Shown here in pieces: positions 45,302 through 55,422 of a stretch of 64,000 nucleotides of DNA; position 1 is the stretch's first letter; every line of letters begins with the position of its first letter. The position numbers and the translations under genes were made by a program. The DNA comes from Uloborus plumipes. Taxonomy: Eukaryota > Arthropoda > Arachnida > Araneae > Uloboridae. The notes beneath the pieces are model-generated. The model saw only the letters and a list, made by a program, of their open reading frames with translations. It did not search any database and had not been told where the DNA came from. The stretch lies in the NCBI GenBank assembly GCA_038373865.1, contig JAXGGA010004692.1, positions 1-64,000 on the forward strand, read 5' to 3'.

Positions 45302-45757
45302 AAAAATATTTTTGAAAAAAAAAATTGAACCGACTTCCGAACTTCACTCAGCAAATGCTCTAAAAAGTAAAAAATAATTTTATTCTTTGAACACCATCGA
45401 TACTACATTTAAACATAAGTTTTGAAGTCGGCGCAAAAGAGCTAAATAGAATCATTCGAAACTATAAATATAAATTTAAATGAATCCAGGTTCTTTATTC
45501 GCATTCGCATTCATTGAAAAATACATATTTATGTAATGGTACAAATATTCAGCTCTCAATTTTCAATGATTTCTCTGAAAATGTTGGCAAAATATAGTAA
45601 ACATCATTTTACCTATAGTTTTTGCGCCGACTTCAAAACTTATGTTTAAATGTAGTATCGATGGTGTTCAAAGAATAAAATTATTTTTTACTTTTTAGAG
45701 CATTTGCTGAGTGAAGTTCGGAAGTCGGTTCAATTTTTTTTTTCAAAAATATTTTTA
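45302..45757. repeat. Near-perfect palindrome, ~136-bp arms
   Basis: The left arm 45302-45437 (TTGAACCGACTTCCGAACTT ... GAAGTCGGCGCAAAA) reappears reverse-complemented at 45619-45757 with no visible mismatch over most of its length. A ~180-bp spacer separates the arms. It starts exactly where the F1 copy is interrupted. Confidence 0.9.
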
Positions 45758-47078
45758 TTTTATTCTTTTTAGTGTAAATGTACATATGAAATAAGGTAAT
45801 GTTTCCATTGCAAAACTTCAAATAATTTTCTTAAGAAAATGCTTCATAAAATAAACTATGTAAGAAAAAAAAAGAAAGAAATTATCAACGCGTCTAAAAT
45901 TTTAAACGATTGACACTAAAAAATAATCCTTATTATTCTCTGGTATTTATTTGTGTACTAGTTTAATTAAAGGCTAAATATTAACGGCTTTTCAACTAAT
46001 TTATATTTCAAAACAACACTAGATTCTCGCAGTTCATAAAATTTCACGACATCACGGGACGCGGGAGCGTCCCGCCCCGCCAAGAAAACCAAATACAAGC
46101 CGCCAAGAAATTTCCGTCGCCAATAAAAATGTAAAAGAGCGACTAGGACTGTTTACGCGAGTAACCAAACTGGGGTTTTCACCCCTCTGTATCTCAGCCC
46201 CATAAAGATCCTTAGAGTTCATTTTTGGTATACTCAATCTCCAGCGGCCCCTGACGGCACATACTAAAGCAAAACATCCAGGACCCTCAGGGGGAGGGGT
46301 GATATATGTTATAAAATCGCTATTTTTCGCACTTTTTAAAAATTGTTTGACAGGGGTCCAGACTAAACGGTAACTCGGATTGAGCTCTGCTTTTGCACCC
46401 ACATTTATTTTGTCCCAAAGCTCGGCCCCCACCCACTCCCCCCTCGTTTTTATTTTCCGTATCTTTTCTCCCCGGGGGTCTTTAGTGTTGATTTTTGGTA
46501 TGAATATTCTCGATGAGACATTGAGGACATTTTCCCAAAATTTACCCCCCGGGGTCATCGCACCCCGGAGTTATTAATGCTTAAAATTGGTCCGATTTCT
46601 ATCTACTAGCTCTGTTCAACATCTGAGCATTTATGTTTTCATTGTTGGGCCACGAGGAAAGAAAACTCAATGATTTATAATTTCATCTGTTGCCAGTTTC
46701 TATTTGTTAACAAATAAAATATTTGTAATTGATTTTATTGCATAAGTCTTTTAAAAGGGATCTTCAATTTAGTTCATTTTAATATGAGATCGGCAGTAAG
46801 GGTTGGGGTTTTTTTTAAACTTTTAATTTAATCGTAGTATTGTTAGCAACTAGCTTTGTTTTGCGTCGGTTCGGCTGGTGCATTGTGATTGATTTCAAAT
46901 TTATCCTAGACTGAAGAAGATCCTTGAACTTTTGCACCAAATGCATGCTGCCAAGAAAACCACAGATGTCGGACCGCCAAGAAAAATGTTGAAGGGAAAA
47001 AAAAACATGCAAAGTAAATTTTGAAGAGAAAAAAAAAAAAAAACAGGCAAAGAAATAATATTAATGCAAAAATATGTG
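45758..47078. other. Unassigned DNA inside the F1 interruption
   Basis: 46050-46580 is C-rich on the + strand, with CCCCGGGG motifs and a 168-codon minus ORF of no recognisable type. CGCCAAGAAAAC recurs at about 46078, 46100 and 46950, and again in the next palindrome. Confidence 0.4.
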
Positions 47079-47456
47079 ATATCTCCCCAAAAACAACAGT
47101 GTTGTAAAAAAATCCCCCGCCAAGAAAACCTTAAATACTCAGCCTTAAAAAGTTATGATATCGAGTTTTCCCGCCAAGTTTGTGCCAAACTACAACTAAC
47201 CTGTATCTATAGTTCTTTTAAATTGTTTTCAGTCCTGCCAGGCGGGAAGTTTTTACTCATTAAGCAACCACCTCACAAGACAAAGCTTCCCGCCTTGCAA
47301 AACTGAAAACCATTTAAAAGAACTATACATACAGGTTAGTTGTAGTTTGGCACAAACTTGGCGGGAAAACTCGATATCATAACTTTTTAAGGCTGAGTAT
47401 TTAAGGTTTTCTTGGCGGGGGATTTTTTTACAACACTGTTGTTTTTGGGGAGATAT
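47079..47456. repeat. Palindromic repeat, ~165-bp arms
   Basis: ATATCTCCCCAAAAACAACA at 47079 is mirrored by the end at 47456. The arms contain CGAGTTTTCCCGCCAAG and GTGCCAAACTACAACTAAC. The centre near 47240-47290 has GGCGGGAAG and CTTCCCGCC. A foldback-type element. Confidence 0.88.
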
Positions 47457-48070
47457 TACATACGTGGCCCGCTAATGAGTTTCATGTTTGTTTCAGTTAA
47501 GCCTTCATTCAAAATTTTCATGATCATTATAATAACTGTTTCATATCAATCACGTTCTGTAACAATGGATTTTATATTTAATCATTTGGGACAAATCGCT
47601 TTAAATTTGAGCAAAAATTTGGAGATTTTCCTCACTTTCTTCAGAATTCCTTTATCAAACCGTATGTAAATTAAAACTAATAAAACCTGAAATATTACGA
47701 ATCAATCAGTACCTGGTACGACTTTCAATTCGTTGGAGTTCAGGAGAAAAAAGCAGGACATAAAGATACTCGGTTTAATATTTTCAAAAAGACCATAGAA
47801 AGGAATTTCATTATGCAATCCAGAGAAGCCTGGCGTTAAAAATTGTCATTATTACGATTACTGTGATCCCAATTTCTTTTTCGAAAGATTTCTGCAGGTT
47901 CCCGTTATCGAACCCGGACCACGAGAGGATGGGACCAATCGGAAAGAAAGACCTTTCTAACAAAAAAAGAATTTTTGAAATCGGTCCAGGCGTCTTCGAG
48001 TAATCTTGGAACATACCGAAAAAAAAAAATTTCTCCGACGAATTGTATAACCTCCTCCTTTGTTGAAGTC

Positions 48071-48111
<41 letters not shown>
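47457..48111. other. Repeat relics ending in a ~50-base poly-A
   Basis: 47510-47605 is a weak copy of the 7105-7345 repeat. 47880-48070 carries a segment ending GTTGAAGTCGG followed by A50 or so (48076-48125). The poly-A could be the tail of a retroposon or an expanded A tract of the F1 copy. Confidence 0.4.
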
Positions 48112-48126
<15 letters not shown>

Positions 48127-48791
48127 AGAGAATGAGGGGAAAAAAACAAGGTTTAATTAACTCTGACTGGTGCAAATCTTGCACGAGTACTGCAGCGGAC
48201 GCAATGAGAAAATAAGAATCATAAAAATATGATCCGATCCTTAGATACATCATTTTGACGAAATACATTCTATCTGTTTGATGTCATTGGTTTGTTTGGC
48301 ATCATAATTTTTACATTCCTTCAAATAATTTTCACGTTCCTAAATATTCCCTGGCAAGAAATTAAAAAAAAAAAATGACGGTTGAATGCTTTCAATCATT
48401 TAAATTTTGAACCCTTTCTTGTGGCGAATATTCGTAAAAATCGTAAAAGAAGTCTAAAAAGGACAAATTTTAGCAAAAAAAAAAAAAAAAAGGAACAAAA
48501 AAGAAAAGTAACAAATAAACTAAAAGACAATTCTTAGTTCTATTACATATTCAAATGAGTTACTTTATTAATGTAAACCACTTTTCAAATTTTTTCGGTC
48601 AATCCTCATACGGTATTATATGCTTTTTATTTATTTATTCTTTAAAAAGTAGCGAAGTAGCGACAATTCAAAAGTAGTTTGTAGTCGCAACATTTCAAAA
48701 ATAGTAGTTGTAGTTGTAATGAACTACATTTATAACAAAGTAGTTGTAGTTGTAGTTCGCTACAAAAGAAATGTAGTTTTCCCAACCACTG

Positions 48792-49114
48792 TTCGGGACC
48801 ATCCAAAAAACTTCGCCAAAAGCGGAAATTCGAGTGAAGCAAGGACGAGATATCGAGAGTCGACTGTATTTTAAATAAATCGTAAATGTTCCTGATTCGA
48901 TAGATTGTAGTATCTACCGTTGATTATTATTTTTTATCTATTCTTTTTATGACTGACGAATTCCATTGAATGAGAACTATTTCAAACCTTTTTAAAAAAA
49001 ATACTTTGATACTTATACATTAAAATAAAGAAATAAAAAAAGATTTGATCAGTGTAGAAGACATATTATTTGTTTGAAGTGGTTGATAAGTGGACTGTTT
49101 TATTTTCTGCTCGC
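48792..49114. other. Intergenic DNA with a pogo/Tigger-like terminus
   Basis: About 48800-48868 reads, in reverse, CAGTCGACTCTCGATATCTC and then CTCGAATTTCCGC, typical of Tigger/pogo ends. The rest is unassigned. Confidence 0.45.
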
Positions 49115-49267
49115 CGGGGTCGTCATTTTAAGTTTTTCCAGTGGTGGCAAAGGGGGAAAAAACAATGTAATTTTATCGGAAAACAACAAAATCTACACAA
49201 TATGAAAATACATCGACTTTTCAAAGTCAGGGGAGGGGGCAATTGACCCCCCTAAATGACGCATCAG
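49115..49267. mobile_element. ~175-bp hAT-like MITE family F3, copy 2
   Basis: Collinear with 24747-24925 (TCGTCATTTTAAGTTTTTCC, CAAAGGGG, CAATTGACCCCCCTAAATGA). Flanks CTGCTCGC and CTGCTCCC match at 7/8. Confidence 0.8.
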
Positions 49268-50412
49268 CTGCTCCCAAAATGATTGATAAAATTCTTAAGC
49301 AATGCTAAAGAATGTTTTCCGACTAGATTCTGATCGCAGTGTTTCATAGATAGAAACAGTAAACAGATAGTTTGATGCAATTTAAAAGAAAAAATGCCGA
49401 GTGCGCGAAATCTTATTTTTTTGTGGGAAAAATATCAATTTCTTATGCATGCTTCGTAGTATAAAAATGACCCTGCCTCTTCTCCATGCTATAAAAGAAA
49501 ATTTTGAAAACAATCTAATGGTAAAGGATTCAAAAATTTAAAATCAGAACAGACAGTTTTCAAATTCATCATTTATTGGGTTACTAATCAGAAAATACTC
49601 GCCTTTTAGAAATTCATCAATATCGTTAAAAATGTTTTTATTTTATTACAATGAAATTACTGTAAATAGGTATCAAATGATTTATCTTGCATTTTATGTT
49701 CTACTCTACATGGTTTCTTTTCGTTTTGAATGAAAGCAAAGCAATCAATATTAAATATATTTTTATTATAATTTATTCAATAAGTTTGCAATCATTTACA
49801 TGCCACAAGAAAATAATTTACAGTTTCAAAGGTTTACACCGTCAAATTTATTCACCTCTTATTTACTTTTTTTTTTGGAGAAAAATATAGAAACTTTTGA
49901 GGTTTAAAGAAAAGAAGCTTTTCCATAAATGTTAGTATGCTCGTTTGGTCATTTGGAGCAATCACAGATAAGCCATTTAATTTGGTGTTTCGTGGTTTTT
50001 TAACTTGTTAATTAAAAATAGTAACAATACTGAAAAAACTTTTCAATTTTCAAGTTTTTCAATTTTTGTTTTAAGTTTGTGTTAGTGAGATCTTATCCTT
50101 TATCTCCGACAGTATAGTGAAACTTGCAATATTTTTTTATCTTATGTCTTTACTTCAAGGTTTTCTTTTCCTTTTTGCAAAACATTGCTTAACAAGTTCA
50201 TACTGCTTTGCTTCTGATATTAAGTGCTCGAAAAGGCACTAATTATAGAAAACTATTCCAGTTATAATATTTTATAATTACTAAGAGTTGTAATAACTAT
50301 TTGATCAGCTAAATTAGTCAGCAAAAATATCTGAATACATGATCACAAATACTGGAATAAGTAACTCTCAAAATAATAAGTTACTAGGTCGAACAATTCT
50401 GCAGCGATTAGT
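49268..50412. other. Intergenic DNA and 3' flank of serpin C
   Basis: AT-rich. No repeat boundaries or genes seen. The serpin C 3' UTR must lie at the right end on the minus strand. Confidence 0.45.
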
Positions 50413-51552
50413 TCACAGTTCATCAACTCTCCCCATAAAAAGAATGAGATCACTCTTTGTATTGTAGATAGTAAAAATAAAAGGATGGTCCACTATGAAC
50501 TCGGGATCAAATGTTAAACAACACAGCATCACACCAACCACAGTAGCGGCTGCGGCTTCGCTGCCCTCTTCGTTTACATCGAGGACAGCTTTGTGTATGA
50601 TCTCTGAAACTGCGAGCTCTTCACAGTCACTGATACCACCCAACTCAGCTCCAGATTGGAACGCCTTGTTCAACCCCATCTTCTGAAAGCATTCCTTCAA
50701 GGATTTAGAATACTCCAACTTGAATTTAGGCAGAGCTAGTTCGACTTTGACTTTACGCATTTGCTTCTTCAATTCTTGGAATAAGTCTGGGGTCAGTCTC
50801 GATTCTAAATCCTCCAGGCCATCTCTGGAATTCGGCAAGAGCACCATCATGGCGATTTCGTCCCCTTTGTATGGCAACTGCAGAGCTTTGAATGATTCCT
50901 TTTCAACGTAAGGGAATTCTTCTTTCAAATGCATCATGTCGACTAGCTTGGCGTTGTCTTCGATGCCTTGGTTGTAAAAGTACTGTTGAAAAGTAGCCCT
51001 TTCTTGGAACGGGTTTAGCCATTTTCCTTTGAAGTACACGGCATTCAGCAAGAGCATCACAGTAGATTCATCAAGGGAGTCTAGCAATTGTGGTATCATA
51101 TCATGGGTCTTTTCCTTTACCCATTCGTTGACTTTATTCACGGCTTCTTCCGTTTCGTTCTTAAAATCAACTTCTTGCAGTATGGCTTTGAAGGAATCAC
51201 TGAGCAGAGATTTGTACTCTTCTTTGACTTCGAAATCTTTTTGACTCATCAAGCAGTTGGCCATGGCCAAGACGTAATCTTCCGGACTTTCTTCGATGGA
51301 AGAGACAATCTCACCGAAAGCAAATGCCACTTTCTCATCTTCGAGTATTGCTTTTTCATAACCCAGGACAGATCTCAATTCAGAAGCTGTTTCAGCCTTC
51401 GAGCCACAGAACAACATGGCCAGGACACTGGAAATGCTGAACGGAGAGAAAAAGACGTTCTGCTTTTCCTCGGCGAGCAATCTGTGCAGGTTGATGGCCA
51501 AGTGGTTGTTTGCTTCAGAGATGGCCAGAGTGTCTTGAGATGCCTTTTGATC
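50413..51552 (-). CDS. Serpin C, main coding exon
   Basis: A 379-residue exon with all serpin landmarks: NHLAINLHRLL near the N-terminus, NVFFSPFSIS, LNAVYFKGKWLNPF, LPYKGDEIAMMVLLP, LPKFKLEYSKSL, canonical hinge EEGSEAAAAT, signature VDHPFIFTIYN, end GRVDEL. The exon starts at 51552 after the acceptor TTTTATCTTGCTTAG in phase 0 (first residues DQKASQ). The codon at 51499-51501 is TTG, so no start lies there and the first exon must be elsewhere. The hinge predicts an inhibitory serpin. The loop reads VVGVMLCCLTFDP, with candidate P1 Cys or Leu depending on loop length. The 5' ~500 bp are nearly identical to serpin A, including a 117-bp identical stretch. It is the best-preserved member here. 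Confidence 0.95.
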   Translation of the reverse strand, partial: DQKASQDTLAISEANNHLAINLHRLLAEEKQNVFFSPFSISSVLAMLFCGSKAETASELRSVLGYEKAILEDEKVAFAFGEIVSSIEESPEDYVLAMANCLMSQKDFEVKEEYKSLLSDSFKAILQEVDFKNETEEAVNKVNEWVKEKTHDMIPQLLDSLDESTVMLLLNAVYFKGKWLNPFQERATFQQYFYNQGIEDNAKLVDMMHLKEEFPYVEKESFKALQLPYKGDEIAMMVLLPNSRDGLEDLESRLTPDLFQELKKQMRKVKVELALPKFKLEYSKSLKECFQKMGLNKAFQSGAELGGISDCEELAVSEIIHKAVLDVNEEGSEAAAATVVGVMLCCLTFDPEFIVDHPFIFTIYNTKSDLILFMGRVDEL

Positions 51553-52550
51553 CTAAGCAAGATAAAAGTTCAAAATAAATTTTTCGTCTGAGACGATTCA
51601 TTTTTTCGCTTCTGCAGTAAGAAGCAAATGCATATTTATATTTATAACAATTCCAAGTCAACATTTTAATGGAAAAGCACGAAGGTGATGATTTTTTTAA
51701 ATGATTTCTGATTGAAAATATGATTTTCTTCACTTGAGAAAGGTGTAGAAAAAAACTTATTATTTCTGGTCAAATTGTTCATTGACCGACTTAAATCCGA
51801 ACTTAAATCCGAGTTCTCATGGTGTGACAAGTCGGCCAAAAAGACAAAATCTTCAACCAGTTCAATAGAAGTAATGTCTTTGTGCAACCCTAATTTCTAT
51901 TCAGTGATAAATGGCTTGTTGAAAATTCTTAGCAGTCTTTCAATTACAACGTGTTGCACCCAAAAATGCTTTTCAAGCTTAAAAAGAATAAAAACCTATT
52001 TAAGGAACAGAATGAGAGAAGATGGGTTGGTCGGTTTGTCTTTGTTCGTAATTTTCGACGAGGTAATTAAAAAAAATGGCCACGTCAAACAGAAGACTAC
52101 TCTTATAATTTTGTTTTAGTTTTCAAATAATGTTTTTGTCTTAAATTTTGCTACTTGCTTAACATTCAAATGTATTCGAAATTATTACTTGTATCACTAA
52201 TAAGAATTAAATTAAATATTCATCTGTAGTACATACTTTGCTTATTTTCATGATCTACATATCATTTTTTTAAAATTTCCTTTGCTCCCCTCTCCCCAGA
52301 AATGAAATCCTGGCTACGCCACTGTGATTTCGATTGTAATAAATTGTATGGATGACACACAGTTTGAATGAAAGCTGCATGGTTCGAAATACGATTTTAA
52401 GAATGAAAAACGCTCCTCACCCCCTTTTTGGCCAAGAATATTTTCTTAGAACTTGATTCGTTTTTCGGTTGAAATAATGATAATACTTATTGTAATAAGC
52501 CTCATTAACTGATTTTTTAAATAAAAATAGAATAATTAATACTTATTATC
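51553..52550. other. Intron or upstream DNA of serpin C
   Basis: The first ~60 bases resemble the serpin A intron end. A 114-codon + strand ORF at 51775-52119 has no recognisable features. No first exon with a signal peptide could be picked out. Confidence 0.4.
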
Positions 52551-52731
52551 AGGGCTGTATTTAAGGGGTGGGTTTTTAGGGTTCAAACCCCCTCCAAAAT
52601 TTTTCAAAACTATTACAGAAATGCTTTTCATAGTTCCTCACTGAAAACAATTATTATTGCTATTTTATTTTAATTCTTTTATTTACTTTGAAATTGCATT
52701 TGAAAAATGAAATTATCCTTTTTGAATAATT

Positions 52732-52873
52732 CTGTATCTCAGAACCAGACTAACGTAAGTCCATTTTCGTCATTTTTCGGTAGAGGGGAAAAACGATTGT
52801 CGAATACATCGTTTTCCCCAACTACCGAAAAATGACGAAAATGGACTTACGTCAGTCTGGTTCTGAGGTACAG
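52732..52873. repeat. Near-perfect palindrome, ~52-bp arms
   Basis: CTGTATCTCAGAACCAGACT at the left is mirrored by AGTCTGGTTCTGAGGTACAG at the right, with ACGTAAGTCCATTTTCGTCA inside each arm. It would form a long cruciform. Confidence 0.9.
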
Positions 52874-53273
52874 AATTGTACAAATTAAGCGATTTTTTCT
52901 GCAGTATTTATTTTTATTATAGTTGTTGCAAACATAATTTTCTAACAATACACCTTTCCCCTCGAATTTTTAATACCACTAAAAAACAACACCAAAATTC
53001 TTCAAATTTGCAAGTAATTTGTTCAAATTTGTGAGTTCTTATTTAACACATCTTATAAGAGTAAACTCATTTGTCTAGATTTTTTTTTTCTTTATTGAAA
53101 AGATGAGTCACTTTTTTAAACATTTTTCACGTTAATACCCTTTTAACATTTTGTAACAAAAATCAACAGAATATAGAACATGAAATCTAATTTTAATGAC
53201 TTAATAGGTTTCACGGTAAATAGGTTTGGCAAAACCCTCCCCGAAACTAAGGTCAGTTACGGCCATGTTATAC

Positions 53274-53683
53274 CAACTAAATACTAAATGCCTATAACAT
53301 TTGCTTCGCTACCGTCGAGATGGGTTCAGCTTTAAACGCCACCTTGCGGCAATCCGATAATGTCGTTGTTATTTTTTGATTGGTTAATTTTTAAATTTAA
53401 ATTCAGAAATGAACCAATCGTTAATTTTTTGAAGAACTCCGCTAGATGGCAGTGTATTGTGAACCAATTGCATTTTGCAGCTATTGGCGATGGATCCAAA
53501 CAATATTCGAAACAAATTTTTTGATTGGTTGATTTTTAAATTTAAATTTAGAAATGAACCAATCATTAATTTATCTTTCTCGAAGAACTCTGGTAGATGG
53601 CAGTGTATCCTGAACCAAGGATGAAATTTTGCTCTGTGCTAAAAGCCAGAAAGTTACAGGCATTTAGAATTTAGGAGGCATTG
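53274..53683. mobile_element. Inverted-repeat MITE with internal direct repeats, copy 2
   Basis: Reverse-oriented copy of 33956-34371 with both 100-bp internal modules. No TSD is visible. Instead ~40-bp copies of the host hAT terminus flank it. Confidence 0.8.
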
Positions 53684-53733
53684 GATAAAACCCTCCCCGA
53701 AACTAAGGTCTGGTTACGGCCCTGCTTATTATA

Positions 53734-55422
53734 CTCTGCGATGCAAAAGTTTAGACAAAATGCAAATAAATTAAAAAAAAGGAAAATACTCGGCGAAATG
53801 CTTTCAAATTTCTACTGCAGATAGACAATATGGTCCCAAATACATGTCTGGAGTTTTGAAAAATATAATTGAAACGAAAATCGGAAATTACAAAAGACAT
53901 TTTTTTTTCACTGTTGCAAAAGTTTAGACAGAAGTCAGATTCTATGCAAATATCCCTTGAAATGTGATTAGTGAATACTAGGCGGGATTTTTTCTTCGAC
54001 TATAAAGTGCAGAGATTACTCAATGAATAATCAAAATCCCAAAATCTCTGTAGTTCTCCTGTAAAGAAGATGAGAAAGTTTGGAAACTGAAATTTGAAAA
54101 TGAACGTACTTTGCTAAATTTTCATCTTTTAAATCAGCCCTAGTATGGTAGTTTATTGTTTTTTACTCGATAGGGAGCAAATTCAGACATACGTATCGAA
54201 CAAAGAGGCCAACAAAAATTATATTTCCTGAGGATGAAGGAATTGGAAAAACGGCTTGAACTGACGATTCTCCCCTTAATCCTACAAAACTTCAACTTGA
54301 GTCAAAAACAGCACGTGACAGCATAAGTAGATGAACTACTGAATCAGGATGCATAAAAAAGAATTGTGCTTGAACCTGTTCGGAAATAAGTTTCCCAAAT
54401 AAGCCATATTTTAATGGGAAAAGCAGCACATATATCATCGTGACTAAAAAACGAATGTTACTTTCTCTGATGAGAATTATTAAAATTTGAATCGCCTAGA
54501 TGGTTTCTAATTCTATTAGCGTGACTTCAGAAAAGATCCGATGAGCATATGCTGTGCTGCTTTTACCATTAAAATCTGGCTTATTTGGGACACTGGGTCC
54601 GAAAAGGCTCAAACAAAATTTTTTGCTTTTTTATGTATCCCGATTCAGTTGTTCATCTACTTATGCTGTCACGTGCTGTTTTTGGCCCAAGTTGAAGTTT
54701 TTTAGGATTAAAGGGCGAATCGCCAGTTCGAGCCGTTTTTTCAATTCCTTCATCCTTAAGAAATATAATTTTTCTTGGCCTTTTTGATCGATGCGCATGT
54801 CTGAATTTGCTCTCCACGAAGTAAAAAACAATGTAGTACCATACTAGGACCGATTTATAAGACTAAAAATTAACAAAGTGCGTTCATTTTCAAATTTCGG
54901 TCTCCAAACTTTCTCATCTTCTTTACACGAGAACTACAGAGATTTTAGGATTTTGATTATTCTCATTGAGTAATCTCTGCACTCAGGCCCATTATTTAGG
55001 GAGGGCAGGGGGTCAATTGTCCCCCCCCCCCCGACTTTGAGAAATCAATGTATTTATATATAAGTGGGCGGGGTTTTTGTCGTTTTCTGGTGAAATTGTA
55101 TTTTGTTTATACCCTTTGCCCCCCCCCCCCCACCTGGAAAAACTTTAAATTACGTCCCTGTCTGCACTTTATAGTCAAAGAAAAAAGTCCCGCCTGCCCT
55201 CCACCAATCACATTTCAAGGGATATTTGCATAGAATCTAAACTTTTGCAACAGGGGAAAAAATGTTATTTGTCATTTCCGGTTTCTGTTTTATTTTTCAA
55301 AACTCCAGACACGTATTTGAGACCATATTGTCTACCTGCAGTAAAAATTTGAAAGCATTTCGCCGAGTAGTTTTCTTTTTAATCATATATTTGCATTTTT
55401 TCTAAACTTTTGCATCGCAGTG
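53734..55422. mobile_element. Palindromic Tc1/mariner-like element
   Basis: TA at 53732-53733 and 55423-55424. The ends are CTCTGCGATGCAAAAGTTTA and the complement of CACTGCGATGCAAAAGTTTA. Nearly the whole element is an inverted duplication about a centre near 54480, after removing the MITE at 54984-55160. Each arm contains a Tc1-like coding relic (the reverse of 54720-54580 reads KTARDSISR then TTESGYIKK), broken by stops and frameshifts. It cannot encode a working transposase. Confidence 0.8.
54984..55160. mobile_element. ~175-bp hAT-like MITE family F3, copy 3
   Basis: CAGGCCCATTATTTAGG ... AAATTACGTCCCTG with exact TSD TCTGCACT at 54976-54983 and 55161-55168. Contains C14 and C14-15 runs. 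Inverted relative to the other two copies. Confidence 0.92.

Larger units (their letters stand above)
45135..48791. mobile_element. hAT-like family F1 copy split by ~2.8 kb
   Basis: The left part 45135-45300 starts CAGTGGTCGGAAGTAGCGCG. The right part about 48112-48791 ends with CCCAACCACTG. The split lies in the A-rich segment that follows CTTTTAAATTAA in intact copies. The outer octamers (ATTTTAAC, TTCGGGAC) do not match, so one end may have been exchanged by recombination. Confidence 0.65.
52551..53724. mobile_element. hAT-like element with nested repeats
   Basis: Starts CAGGGCTGTATTTAAGG; the right end in reverse is CAGGGCCGTAACCAGACC. Exact TSD CTTATTAT at 52543-52550 and 53725-53732. 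The right terminus is present twice (about 53230-53268 and 53690-53724), on either side of the nested MITE. Confidence 0.85.

Noticed and set aside
46052..46558. 168-codon minus-strand ORF
   Set aside because: Compositionally biased by C-rich repeats (CCCCGGGG motifs), inside a transposon interruption, no recognisable domain.
48076..48125. ~50-base poly-A as proof of a recent retroposon
   Set aside because: It sits at the A-rich segment where F1 copies normally have A tracts; slippage is equally likely and no TSD is visible.
51499..51501. Start codons at 51501, 33097 and 62874
   Set aside because: These codons are TTG on the minus strand; coding homology or an acceptor shows the exons extend upstream, or that the TTG is intronic (33097).
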